NCBI GenBank assembly: GCA_022592435.1
Contig: JABYQS010000251.1
Coordinates: 1-43,234 of the forward strand
Direction: 5' to 3'
DNA: 43,234 nt
DNA from: Cerioporus squamosus
Lineage: Eukaryota > Basidiomycota > Agaricomycetes > Polyporales > Polyporaceae
In this document: positions 9,469 through 20,271 of the stretch, one piece after another
How the letters are laid out: every line of letters begins with the position of its first letter
How positions within the stretch are numbered: position 1 is the stretch's first letter
Position numbers and translations under genes: made by a program
Notes under the pieces: model-generated
What the model was told of the DNA's origin: nothing
What the model saw: only the letters and a program-made list of their open reading frames with translations
Databases searched by the model: none

Positions 9469-10635
9469 TTGGGCGTTGCGGCGCTGCGCAACGGAAGTTA
9501 AGCATAGGCGGGTATAGGGGAGCCGTGTGAACGATTGGCGAGCGAGACGGCGGTATGCTAGATCGAAGAAGCTCTAGAAGCGGAGAAGAGGCTGAAATGT
9601 CGGTCCTCGGATCAAGAGGATACCTCTCCGTACGCTGAGATGAGGTCTAACTTCAGCTAACAGGGTCACTGGCCCTCCCCGTCGGCACACCGCAGGCGTC
9701 CTATCGTATATTATCAGCTGTCTGCTCAGCCAATACATGTACGCATACTCACCGGAGGACTCCCGACGATGGACGACGCGGGACACACCAGGCTGCCACA
9801 ACAGCGCGACGTTTAAGGTACACTGTTCTTGAACAGTTCGTCAGTCTTTCGTGCAACGGATATCGACTCGACAGACATACCCAAATCTACCCTAGGTCAG
9901 CGTTACCATCTCCGTCGTGCGTGTTTGAAACGGTGCGAGTAAGGCAGGGGAGGGGACCATATCAAATTAACACTCTGATTGTAGCGTTGTCGTCCAATGC
10001 CCATCGTCAAGTTTTAGGGCAATAAGTACCGTTATGCGACAGGTTCATCCGCGGTCGACGAGTGCGTCGCGCGCATGAGTTTTCATTCACGATGACGCAT
10101 CGACAGATAGTAGTGATGGTAGAAAGCTCGAGTGCTTGACTAATGCCAGACGCGGTGAGCCCGTCCAGGCCGTAACGGCAGCGAGAAGCTTTGGAGCCTC
10201 GCTGCGACTAACTGGTCAGTATCCCCCCGGCGACGCACGAGGAAGGGGCGCACTTGGGACCAATCCGGACTACCACTTCAGAGCCATCTTCCGCCATCCA
10301 GAGCATATCAACATACGTGTGCGAGGAAACCAGACCGAAGGACTGCCCCAGCGCATCTTGTATTGATTTTCGAATTGTGAGGACCTCGGTACAGGCCGGT
10401 GATACGGAGAAGCGGATGTAATGGTAGTCGGGTGTGAGGCGACGTGGCATGGCAGTTCGCAGCTCGCAGCTCGCAAGTCGAATGTCCAAAGGAGACTGAA
10501 GTACTGTGAGTTGGACAGAGAACGCAAGCTTCACTAGTTGCAGTCAGTGTCGGATGGACCACATAGATCTGAGATTCGCTGATACAAGCCAATCAGAGAG
10601 CGGCGCTATATGGGCGCCTGCTCGACGCCTGTTCA
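9469..10635. other. Intergenic stretch, no gene recognised
   Basis: About 1.2 kb between the LINE and the DHHC gene promoter. Open frames on both strands are short, overlap one another and show no familiar motif. Confidence 0.5.
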
Positions 10636-10706
10636 TGATCTCATCCCTCTCCGTTCTCCTCCTCCCTCCTCCTCCTCCCCTCCGTTCCCCTTCTTCCCCC
10701 CTTACT
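10636..10706 (+). promoter_or_regulatory. Pyrimidine-rich core promoter of the DHHC gene
   Basis: A CT-dominated run (CCCTCTCC, CTCCTCCTCCC and similar) ends about 65 bases before the chosen ATG. Such tracts commonly precede transcription starts in filamentous fungi. No TATA box was seen next to it. Confidence 0.45.
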
Positions 10707-10769
10707 TGCGTTGGTCTATTAGTCTATGGCTCCTAATGGCACATCACGATCTGAAACGGAACACAATGC

Positions 10770-12817
10770 ATGGGCATCGTCGAGGAGGCCAGGGAGAGGA
10801 GCGAGGCTCGCAGGAACAAGCCGCAGCCTTGGATCGTACGCAAGCTCGCCGTCTTCATTACCATAGCAATCATTGCGTATGCATGGTATGTGTATGTGGG
10901 ACGGCTATGCGTGCCTATGATTAGGCGAGACGCGGGTGCGTTGGGGAGTCGAGGCTTGGGCAGTAAGTTCATCTCCCTGGACGCGCTACTGTGATCACTG
11001 CACTTACCGCTTTCTCAACGTCCTCATTAGTCGGATTTCTGGTCGTGTTTTGCATAATAGCGCTTATGATGATCTGGGCGTATGAGAAGGTGAGCATATC
11101 TTGACCCTGGACCGACCGAGCAGTACCGCTTGCAAGGCCGGCCCACTTGCACACGTACCCTCTCGTTTTCGCGTCCGCTCTCAGTGCTCGTAGCCCTTGA
11201 CGTGGCAATTCATATATACCACTGTCCTCTGTCTTGCCATGTCAACCGCTGCGAATTTGCAAAGCGTCCCGTGTAGCCATGTCTGATATATGTCAAACTC
11301 AGGTCGTCTTCACACCACCCGGGTTAGCCAAAGAGGTACGTGCTCCTTTCCGACTCGCCGTTTATATCCCATGTCACTGATTCCGTCCCCCCTAGCATGT
11401 ACAGAAGTCACCTGCACCTCCAACGCGGGGGATGCAGACGTGGTGGGATACCGAGAGCGAAGCCGAGCTTGCCCAGGCGCAGTTTCAAGCGTCGCAGAAC
11501 CCGCCACAACCGCCGCCACCTTCAGAAACGAAACGCTCGAAGGGCGGGTCTCGCACGGACCATAAGCGTAAAGCATCACAGAACGGTCACCCTCCAGCAC
11601 CCTCTGGCGACGATAACGTGGGGATCACGGATGCCCTTCCTCCGGTCGCCGCTGCCCGTGCGAAGGCAACGACACACGATGGCCCGCCGCATCTCGCGCC
11701 ACAAGACCAGTCGCACATACAGCCACTTCCTGGGACGGCGAACGCACAGAAGCCAATGATGTACACTCGCGCACCCTCGAAGACACCAATACTCCTCCCG
11801 GAGTACAGGTACTGTCAGAGGGATGGGTTCCAGAAGCCATATCGTGCCCATCACTGTCGAGCGTGTGGAACTGTACGTGTCATATCCCCATGGCATGAAT
11901 AGGTGCTCATACTGTCTGGCACAGTGCGTTTTGAAGTATGACCACCACTGTCCGTGGGTAGGACACTGCATTGGGGCGCGGAATCACAGGGTGAGCGAAC
12001 ATGCGCGAACGTCCACTGTTGTGCTAGGAGCTAAACGTTGGCCCAGTTCTTCATGGTTTTCGTATTCTGGGCTTTTATCTTCTGCTCATGGGTCTTCGCG
12101 ACTCTTGTCGGGCTGAACGCACACGCCTCGCTCGTAAGACCGAACTTTGATGTCGACGGGCAGAAAATCGCGATCATGGCTCTGTAAGCCTTCACTATCA
12201 CCACTTTCCCGTCGAAGGGATTGACGGACGATGATGTGAACAGGTCCGGCTTCTTCCTGGTGTTTGTAACAGCGCTGCTCGTCACCCACACGGTCATGAT
12301 CTGCAGCAACATGACCACCGTCGAGCAGCTTGGCGTGCAGCGGATGCGCGAGCGCGAGAAGCGAGTCCTCGGTCGGTTGCACGCCTGGTGGCAGTTCCGG
12401 TACGTCTCTCCCATCCCAACCCATCGCCTCGTCTGTCGTCACGCTTTGCCTTCGATCTCCGCCGGTGTGCTGACGTGTATGACAGGCGAAGGCGGGAAAC
12501 ATTGAAGCAGTGGGACGCGGAATGGGGCCGGATAGGCAAGGAGGGGCACATGTGGTGGCTCGGGAGCACGCGGAAGAATTGGGAGGCGACGATGGGCGAC
12601 CGCGTGTGGATGTGGTTCTGTGAGTCTTCCATCTACCTACCCACTTCCCACCTCTCTCGTTCGTCGATGTTGTCGTTATGCCCGAGTGAAGCTGACGTCT
12701 GACGCAGTGCCGATCGGGAAGAGCCCGGACGACGGGCTGAGCTACGTCGTCAACCCCCGTTTCGACGCCCAGGGGCGGTGGCTTCCGAGGAGCGAGTGGC
12801 CTGCGGAGTTGCGCTGA
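10770..12817 (+). CDS. DHHC-type protein S-palmitoyltransferase
   Basis: Integral membrane enzyme that transfers palmitate to protein cysteines. Exons: 10770-10962, 11031-11089, 11303-11335, 11396-11872, 11925-11990, 12047-12183, 12244-12399, 12486-12619 and 12708-12817. They total 1365 bases, 454 residues, all in frame. Four membrane segments lie near residues 26-44, 66-81, 278-298 and 323-343. TPPG (88-91) takes the DPG-motif position. A Ser/Pro-rich loop of over 100 residues precedes the Cys-rich domain (235-276), which ends in YDHHCPW with active Cys263. TTVE (346-349) is the conserved TTxE motif. The usual second zinc cysteine is Asp238 (CQRD instead of CxxC). No ankyrin repeats occur, so it is not Akr-type; a Pfa-type enzyme is likely. 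The third exon is only 33 bp and the second intron is 213 bp. Confidence 0.9.
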
Positions 12818-13669
12818 GGGTGCTCACTCCAGCCATGCATACACGATTCACGACTTATGACTCACGCACTGCGCTACATATCTGTGGAGGCGCCCTGGCA
12901 CCGACTCCTCGCTTGGATACATCATCATGTTACTCGGGACTCTATATAACGTATGGATCTGTTATCTCGTCGTCGCTGTCTGTTAGAAGCAATTCTTTGT
13001 TGGGTAACGTTTCCTATAATCGTCGCATATTGTTATGACTTATTCATAGATCTAGATATTGCGCAGAAGAGGCTGACACGTCACTTCGCTCAAAGCACGT
13101 CGCGTGTATTCGAAGCCGCTCAACAAGAGGCACTGGTATTGGAACGTCTATGCTAAGTACAGGTGCGCACGATGCGATCAGGAGCAGACGGATTTGGTGC
13201 ATGTTGGTTTCCCTCGTTCGAGGTACTTATCCCGAGGACCGCGTAAAGGTCTGCACCAGGACGGACCGCAGAGCTCTCTCGAGCTCGCAGCCCGCCCTCC
13301 CTCGGGGATACATACCTATGCCCCGCCGCCTGGCCAAGCTGAAACGTCAGTACGCGACAACATGCCATCCAGGCTGGTATAAGCGTCCGTAGGCGCATGC
13401 GCAAGGGTGTTCAAGTGTTAGCAACTGAGTCCATAAAGGATCAGCGCGTAAACCAGAGGGAACCGGAGAGTGATCTAGACCGGGCCCCCTTAATCGTCCT
13501 TGCGGACTTCTCAGGGACAACGGCCGTTCCGAGGTGATCCTGGGCACGCCTCCGCGGTACTCCGTCCTTGAGCCCGCAGCGACGTGCCTTCCGCAAAGAA
13601 GGAAAGTGGTATAGGCGTACGCCCCGTACTTGTCCGTGAGGTCGTTCCGGGGCCGGCCGTGCAGTAGGA

Positions 13670-13697
13670 AAGAGAGAGAGAGAGGGGGGGTGGGGAG
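13670..13697. repeat. (GA)n followed by G-rich tract
   Basis: A run of AGAGAG units passes into GGGGGGG and TGGGG. Simple sequence, no associated gene. Confidence 0.8.
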
Positions 13698-13821
13698 GGA
13701 GAGTCCAGCGCGGGAGGCCGCTATGAAGGCAGCTAGAGGCGGAGGGGGGAGAGGACGTCAGTATTGAGCGTTGAGGGGCAGGCGGCGGGGCGTCCGGTTG
13801 ATCTTGGGGGTCGTGTTGCGT

Positions 13822-13845
13822 GTCGGGGTCGGGGTCGGGGTCGGT
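13822..13845. repeat. (GTCGGG)n hexamer repeat
   Basis: Four tandem GTCGGG-like units, G-rich on the plus strand. Confidence 0.8.
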
Positions 13846-14575
13846 CAGCGACGGTGTGGACGAAGTCGGAGGCAGCCGTCGAGACCAGATACTAGATGTC
13901 GACAGAGGAGACGTAAGTACTTGCTGCCCGATGCCGATACCGATACCCGCCGCCTAGGAGAGACACGCCGCCGTCCGAATGAGCCGATACTAAGAGCATT
14001 GTCGTCCAGGTGTCGCCGGCGGGAAAGAGATGGTGGTGGTAGGAGGTTGAGTTGGACGAGCGACGCGGCCGACTACTTATCCGGTTTGGGTGTGGCTAGC
14101 GTGTTAGCCTCCCTTCACACCAACATACCCAAATAACATGTCCGGCAGACGTTCCTCATTGGTCCCCTCCGAATGTGGCCAATCGCATCTTGGCGTGCAT
14201 ATGTGATCGTGGCTGGTATCTTTGTCCTGAGAGAGCCGCGATGTCAGCGTATTTGCTGAGGTTCAGGCCTAGCCGTCAGGCGGTCGTCCACGGTTGTCGT
14301 CGAAAACGTCATGTCAAGCCTGTTCGAGCGTATGGCGCAGAGCACTTGGTAGGGTTAAAGCCTCGATCAGTGTCAGAACCTATGCCCGATCTCCCAATAT
14401 ACACGGCTCAAAAGTCCGCGACGAAGCGCATTGAGTACAGGGTCGTAGTCCAAGAATTAGGCCATAACCATAGATCAATGAGATAGATCGGTTATCAGTC
14501 TCCCTGTTTGAATAGCAGTAAGTGTGCACGCATAGCAAGACAGGAAGCGCGAGACATACCGAGGCAATAGATGTG

Positions 14576-15106
14576 TCAAGACACCTCCACGGAGGGTTCG
14601 AGTTCGGATGTCTCCCCGACCTGCTGGCGCGTCACTCTTCTAATCAGACTATCCATCCTTGTGTAGTCCTCTTCGAGAAGATTGTCGATATGCTCTCGCA
14701 GCCGCTCATTCTCTGCGCGCAACTCGGGCTCGAGCGCCGCGCGTCTCCGTATCTCGTCGTCCATGCGCCCGTCGCGGTCCGTGAGGACCTGGCATTGGCT
14801 CTTCCACCGCAGCACCTCCTGCTCAAGGAGGCGCACACGCTCCTCGTACGTCGCCTTGAGCATGGCGATCCCCTCTCGCGCCTGGCCTTCCGCGAGTGCG
14901 GCGCGCTCGGTGAGCTCGTTGTTCTCGGCAGACACGGAGGATGCGTGGGCGGAGGCCTTGCCGTAGAGTTCGCGGAAGAGGTCGCGGTCCTCCTCTGCTG
15001 CAATACGGCGGCGCTGAAGCTCCTCGTTCGTGGCGCGCAACTCGGCGAGCTTCTGCTCCCATTGCTCCGTCGTGAGCTGGCTGGTCGGCTGGTCCGAGGC
15101 AGACAT
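14576..15106 (-). CDS. Coiled-coil protein, function unknown
   Basis: A single-exon frame of 176 residues starting MSASDQPTSQ. From about residue 12 to 150 it is almost entirely Glu/Arg/Leu/Ala with heptad-like spacing (EQKLAELRATNEELQRRR, RAENERLREHIDNLLEED), so a long parallel coiled coil is expected. There is no signal peptide or membrane segment after this start. An ATG further upstream at 15331 would add a hydrophobic, low-quality leader and was not chosen. I do not recognise the family. It converges on the DHHC gene and diverges from the tentative small ORF at 15553. It might be only the last exon of a longer gene, but no strong upstream exon was seen. Confidence 0.68.
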   Translation of the reverse strand: MSASDQPTSQLTTEQWEQKLAELRATNEELQRRRIAAEEDRDLFRELYGKASAHASSVSAENNELTERAALAEGQAREGIAMLKATYEERVRLLEQEVLRWKSQCQVLTDRDGRMDDEIRRRAALEPELRAENERLREHIDNLLEEDYTRMDSLIRRVTRQQVGETSELEPSVEVS

Positions 15107-15552
15107 TGTGGCTTCTATGGTACACAACTGGGAAGCAAGAGCTAACATCATCCTTCGTGCCGCAGTGGATGAGCTCGTAGTGGTCTCACCTTGATCTTCA
15201 GGAAGCTGTGAACGGTCTGGCAGAAGGTTAAACAACCACAGCAAGTTTCTCACGCCCTTGCCTGCGACGCAGCTGAAGGGCCACAGTACTAGTGGTACCA
15301 CCGCAAAGGGGACATGATAAGTAGTCATCAAGTAAAAAGTAAGTAGGTGAATGAGAACACATCTATCTATTTGTGCCTACCTGGGCAAACCAGCAGGAGG
15401 GTCGCGATCGTTCAACGAAAAGCTGTCACTGTTAGCGCCGACATCCACCATGATATCTTTGCGCGCCTCCGTTTCCTTATACGGGCTATTTCCTCATCCC
15501 CCCCTCCGCTTGTGAAGTTTGTGTGAAGTTTATTTCTGAGTATCTGCAATCT

Positions 15553-15702
15553 ATGGCGTCTCCCCAGAAAGTGAGTATTCGCGCGTAAAAGGTGGCTACG
15601 AATTGGTAGTAGCGGGAGGGACCTTTGTAACTTGACTGCCAGTTTGTGCCCACGTCCTACAAGTCGATCATCATAGAAGGTCGTGCATATGTCATTTCGT
15701 GA
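15553..15702 (+). CDS. Tentative two-exon micro-ORF (25 residues)
   Basis: ATGGCGTCTCCCCAGAAA is followed directly by a consensus donor GTGAGT at 15571. An acceptor CTGCCAG ends at 15642, with a branch-like CTTGAC just upstream. Joining 15553-15570 to 15643-15702 yields MASPQKFVPTSYKSIIIEGR and five more residues before TGA. The splice signals look real and the peptide reads like the start of a protein, yet nothing convincing follows. It may be the first two exons of a gene whose later exons I cannot see, a genuine micropeptide, or chance. Confidence 0.3.
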
Positions 15703-16531
15703 TCATAAGGGTCATGTAACATCCAACGAGGTAAAACGCTCGCCAGCCCTGCCGTCAAAAAGGCGGCATCCTGCCAATATTTTGCCAAGGCATCGCAGCC
15801 GATGACGTTCACAGCAATCCGGGCGACTCCCTACATGTTCGCCCTTGCTCCGGCCCGCGGTGGCCTGGGTGGACCATGCACCAGGCGTGGCGTAGTGGCG
15901 ACGCGTAAGCTGGCGAGAAGAGCCAGCAGAAGCGGGACTCCGAATGCTCGCACGTGCATTGATATTCGTCTTGGTCGTATAATAAGTGCGAGTGCAGCAT
16001 GAGGACGGTGTTCATGCACGTACCTTCTAAGGGGGCGTGTGGCTTGCGAACGACGTCACGGTGGGGTTGAGGTTGGTTGTGTGAGCGAGCATCGCTCGGA
16101 CACGAGAACTTATCTAGAGGGCGCGCTTTGTCCGCCGAAGTCTAGCAGCAGCAGCATTGACACGCTTGGACCTTGCGCCGTTGTATGTGTGGCGCGACAC
16201 CGCCCGTTCGGAGGTAGCCACAGCGCACTGTCCATACGCTTTGGCAGGGCTCGTACCTGGCGTCCACGGCCACGCCCAATGCTGAGCACAAAGCTGTCGC
16301 ACTCGCACTGTGGGATATATCCGGATGAATAACGAGGGTGGTCTCGAACTACTCGCACATAGGTCCGGACGCGAGCAAGGGACGCGGGTCCCGAGCCGAC
16401 TGTGTGCACGCATGATGAGGACTGTTCCAGATGCTACCACATAGACAATCAGATGGGCTACAAAGACAGATAGCAATACCACAGCTTGATCACAAACGGA
16501 AAGCGATACGAGCGTCCATCCCAAAGGTCCA
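15703..16531. other. Intergenic stretch, no gene recognised
   Basis: About 0.8 kb between the tentative small ORF and the 3' end of asf1. It holds one GTCCGGAC octamer near 16362 and otherwise shows no repeat or recognisable frame. Confidence 0.5.
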
Positions 16532-17285
16532 TCATGTCGGCTTGCCGTTCACCGTGATTTCTTCGTCTTCAATGTCGTCTGCGGATGGCACAGCGGCCGA
16601 GTTCGCAGCGCCTGCGGCCACTGTCGTTCCTCCCTGAGGAGGCGCAACATCCCTGCGACAGACGGGCGAAGCGATTGGCAAGCGTTCGGCATGGAGGGCA
16701 AAGGGGTCGAAAGCGACACTCACCACTTGATCTGGAACCTCGTCACCCTTGGTTTCGTGTTGATGTCCCTCACCAACCGCTCGAAGCGGATGGGCTCTGG
16801 CAATGCCTCCTTCATCTCCTCGTTGTCGTACTCGGTGTTCTGATAGTATCCCACCCGGACGAACTCCTGCTCCTTGTACGAACCAGTCAAAATGAGAGCG
16901 GCGACGCCGAGGACGTCTTCCGGAGGAATCTTCGAAGGATTTGGTGCAGAGCCTTCGAACTCGAAGGCATTGACACCGACAGGTACTGGCCCCACTAGAC
17001 AGTCGTCGAGTTCTTGGTCGAGTTCCTCGTTCCCCGGTGATGCGACGTAGATGAGCCGCCATTCAAGATCTTCCCACCAATAGACATGAGTGTTCACCTC
17101 ACTTCATGTATTAGAAAAGGGCTTACCTTCGGGAAGAGGTGCTATGCAGTCGAATGTAACGCGGAAGTGGTATGGGTCCAGGAAGCGGGCAGGGTTGTTG
17201 AGAAACTCGACATTCTGTTCGACCATTAGGTCTTTACTTGCGCGTCAAGGCAGAGAATACTCACTCTTATAGTTACTATGGACAT
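16532..17285 (-). CDS. asf1: Histone chaperone ASF1
   Basis: Binds the H3-H4 dimer and hands it to CAF-1 or HIRA during nucleosome assembly in the nucleus. Exons on the minus strand: 17285-17265 (MSIVTIR), 17214-17127, 17069-16724 and 16652-16532. They sum to 576 bases, 191 residues. The immunoglobulin-like core is nearly complete: [71 protein letters not shown] and [12 protein letters not shown] short acidic tail follows (ADDIEDEE). The acceptor for exon 3 was chosen at 17070 because it alone gives the conserved PEDLEW; an earlier AG breaks the frame. The last donor (GTGAGT) overlaps an in-frame TGA, so retention of that intron would end the protein right after IKW, removing the acidic tail. 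Confidence 0.96.
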
Positions 17286-17595
17286 CTTGTACGCCGCAAA
17301 ATGGGAGACAGAGGGAGGGAGGAGGAGGAGATGGTGGCGGATCGGTGGCAAGCCTGAGCAGTGCCGCCGCGACACTCAAAGACGCGTCAGGTCACAGTGA
17401 CAGACGCGTTACGAGTGACTGCGTCACATGGCCGATGGCGCAACGGCCAGAACGCTCCTACCGTGGCTGCGCGTTCGACTCTGGCTGTGTGCAACTTGTG
17501 CTCGCGCACTTCTTCTTTCCGAACCATCACTAGCTGTGGGCAAGGCTGGCTCTCTTCGCTCGTTCTCTTTGACGTCCTAGTGCTGGTCTCCAATC
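17286..17595. promoter_or_regulatory. Divergent asf1/mpp6 promoter with two MCB boxes
   Basis: 310 bp separate the two start codons. ACGCGT occurs at 17382-17387 and 17404-17409, 22 bp apart, flanking the palindrome GTCACAGTGAC (17391-17401). ACGCGT is the MluI cell-cycle box bound by MBF-type factors at G1/S in other fungi, which fits S-phase expression of a histone chaperone. Binding here is inferred. Confidence 0.6.
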
Positions 17596-18796
17596 ATGTC
17601 TGGGAAAACACTGAGCAATGGCACGATGAGCCTCCGGTTCATGCAAAATGCTCAGCGAGCGAAGTTGCAGGCGCAGGTGGAGGCAGAACAGGCCAAGGTT
17701 AAGGACGACGCGGAGTGGTCCGTCTCGCAGGAAGTGAGGGATGCATGGGGCATTGGGAGGTCATCATCCACTGGGTAAGTTCTACGGACAAGCTCACCGC
17801 AATATCAGTAATGATGGAACCCAAATAGCGACGAGGTCCAGCATGAGACTTCGTATGTTCCTTTCATATTCCAATCGGACCTCGGAGAGGGGTCGTCTTC
17901 AGCGACACCCTTGAGCAGTACACCAACGTTCCGAGGGCGTCGTACGTTCAATGCCCGCGGGAAAGAAGTTGTACAAGAAGAGGTGAGTAGTACTCAGTAA
18001 ACTATGGCAAGGGCTATCCATCTGTTAGCGCGGCCCATTCGCTTGGAGTATTTGAGCCATAGCACAAGTCCACGTCGCAACTGGGCTACATCTCATCTGC
18101 TCTTGTGTGCTCAGGACGCACGGGGTATAGCCCACTGCGTACGTTGTCGGGGGGAGGGGAGATCGTTAGGATCAGACCCGCGAGGTCTCCCTTCGTTCCC
18201 GAGAGATACTAGTGACAAAGCAGGTGGTCAATTCCACAGTCTCCTCCTTTCACCGCCATGGACAAGGCTAAGGGTGCCGTGGTACTTCTCTGTGTATTGA
18301 GGAGCCTTGCCTATGATGCGTAACCTGTTACTGACAGCCTGCACCTCATCACCAGACCAAGACGGAACAGGGCGAGGCCGCTTTGCAGGATGGAGAACGA
18401 CAAGACGGCTTCAACGCCGATACTGCTACGCGCATCGCGGGCGAGAAGCCTCGGTCGAGGTTCGAAAAACTACCCACATCAATATCTGGCTTCCGCGCAC
18501 CCATATCGACGCAGCGCGACTCGAAGAAACCCCGTACGAAGACAGCACAAATGCTCATTCGCGAAGACGTCTCCGCACGGCCTCCGGCGTCCCTGCAGCC
18601 ATCAGATTCCAAACCACCTATACCACCAGCTGTGGGTTTTGTCAAGCCTGCGGGCGTAGACGAGCCCGGACGACCGCCTCGGACGACAGCTGCTGACTGC
18701 CGCAAGCGCGACAGGGAGCAGGACCCTAGCCCCGATCAGCCGGGATCGGAGGGGAAGAAGAAACAGAAGAGAAAAGAGAAAAAGACGAGTCCCTGA
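17596..18796 (+). CDS. mpp6: MPP6-like nuclear RNA exosome cofactor
   Basis: Mpp6 tethers Mtr4 and Rrp6 activities to the nuclear exosome in rRNA and cryptic-transcript processing. Exons 17596-17774, 17829-17982 and 18356-18796 give 257 residues in one frame. The N-terminus MSGKTLSNGTMSLRFMQNAQ matches the family signature (LS...M.lkFMq.a). It is followed by a charged helix, EWSV, SYVPFIF and FRGRRTFNARG, the last resembling the family's FRG-x-NPE element. The C-terminal half is low-complexity and ends in a Lys-rich tail (KKKQKRKEKK), suiting RNA binding and nuclear import. The second intron is long (373 bp) for this window, so an unseen small exon may exist. The gene is divergent from asf1. 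Confidence 0.72.
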
Positions 18797-20255
18797 GTCG
18801 TATACCCTACTTCTCGTTCGACGTTACTGCGGCGACACGAGGCCTGTCCGCTGCGGTTCGTGGTTCCATACCAGCGATGACACAATACATCCTGTGCGTC
18901 ATTCTTCCAGTGCGATTCTATCCACGTCCGGTGATTGCTGAGCGACGCAATGCTTCCCAGTTATGTATCTCTCCATGTCTAACACGGACTTTCATGACCG
19001 TGTCTGTTGATCGGCGAGCTGTTTTTCGAGTCCGATGAGGGGTCCTACCCGCATGGACGTACCTTCCCTGTCAGCAGTTTGGAAATGCGAGCGCCTCGCT
19101 CACAGCATCTCCGCGGTTCTATCTATCGCACAACCTATCCTGAAGAGCCCAAGGAGTATGGATGCGCCAGGTACGCAGCTGTCTTCGTTTGTTCACTTGT
19201 GCCCTCAGATCAGTTACCAGGCCCCCGTCCTTCGGCGCCTCACCGGGCAAGAATCTGGCATTCAGTCAAGTGCCAGTCCAGATGATTATGAGCTTGCTTC
19301 GGTGGCCTTACTCGTGACTCATTCCGCCTTCATCCGTCTCCAGAGAACTTGCATGGTCCGAGCCGGAGTTGTCTCTGTCGTTCAACACAGTGTCAGTGTC
19401 GGGTACCTCTCCGCGAGTATCGTGCCCTCTACGTCCGATGCCAAACAGAGATCCGTGCCCGGGTCGCTCGTCGGCGTGGTGCCCGATGTGTCAGGTTACA
19501 AACTCTCTCAACCGCGTCTCAGGCTGTCCTCGGCAGAGCAAAATGTGGCAAGCGACAGGACGCCTCCACCATTGCCGCACAATCGGCTTGCCAAGCTGCG
19601 CTTAGGAACACGTTCTTCGAAAGCGAAGGCAGGACTGCTGGAAACTACGTGTTCCTCTTCCGGAAGACGGCGTATTGTGGCACCGCGTTCTAACTTCTGC
19701 TCACGCGTTCCTCGGTCGTAATCCGGCAATGCCCTCACTTTATGGAGTAAACAGGCGATACCACCCTCAGGTCGGTCTTTGATACATGCGCGTGTGTTAG
19801 TTCAGCCACGCTGAACTTCTGAAGAGCCTTCCCAGCCCGCTCGCCATTCAGTTCAAGAAGATTGCGCGCGTTCTTGGACCTCGTCCTGGATTCCTGGTAG
19901 TCCGCAGTTCGATCGCTGCTTTGTTCCCCGGAGTCGTATGGAGCTTGTACGGGCAGCGTAGAAGATGTAAGACGACACCAACGTTGTTCCGCCAGCGCCA
20001 ATGCGCCGTCCAAGTTAACCAGCGAATCGCCGCATTGACGCATCCGCAATCGCCTTACCAAGCTCGGGTGGAGCCCGGAGTATACTCCGATTACCCAGCC
20101 CCTACTAGATCCCGCATGCGCGTGCGAGCGAGGAGCCGGTATGTGGGTGCTCTTTGGACGTTGTATCTGCCGTGATGGAAGTGCGATGTCCTGGAATCTG
20201 AGCTTGAGCTTGAGACGACGCACAGATGACCCTTTCGCTTCCGTATATGGACTCA

Positions 20256-20271
20256 GGGGGGGGGGGGGGGG
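20256..20271. repeat. G16 homopolymer
   Basis: Sixteen consecutive G. Such a run is prone to assembly error and slippage, so frames crossing it are unreliable. Confidence 0.9.

Larger units (their letters stand above)
12818..14575. other. Intergenic stretch, no gene recognised
   Basis: About 1.75 kb between the DHHC gene and the convergent coiled-coil gene. It contains a (GA)n/G-rich tract near 13670-13690 and a GTCGGG repeat near 13822-13845. A GTAAGT-like site at 13913 is isolated and supports no exon. Frames such as 13771-14136 read simple sequence (RVGVGVGVG) and are not credible proteins. Confidence 0.5.

Noticed and set aside
9475..9515. 5S rRNA-like GTTAAGCATAG
   Set aside because: Only a short match; the conserved regions on both sides are absent.
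19035..19721. 228-residue plus frame with a possible intron at 19171
   Set aside because: Splicing the plausible GT-AG pair leads to an early stop and nothing in the frame is recognisable.
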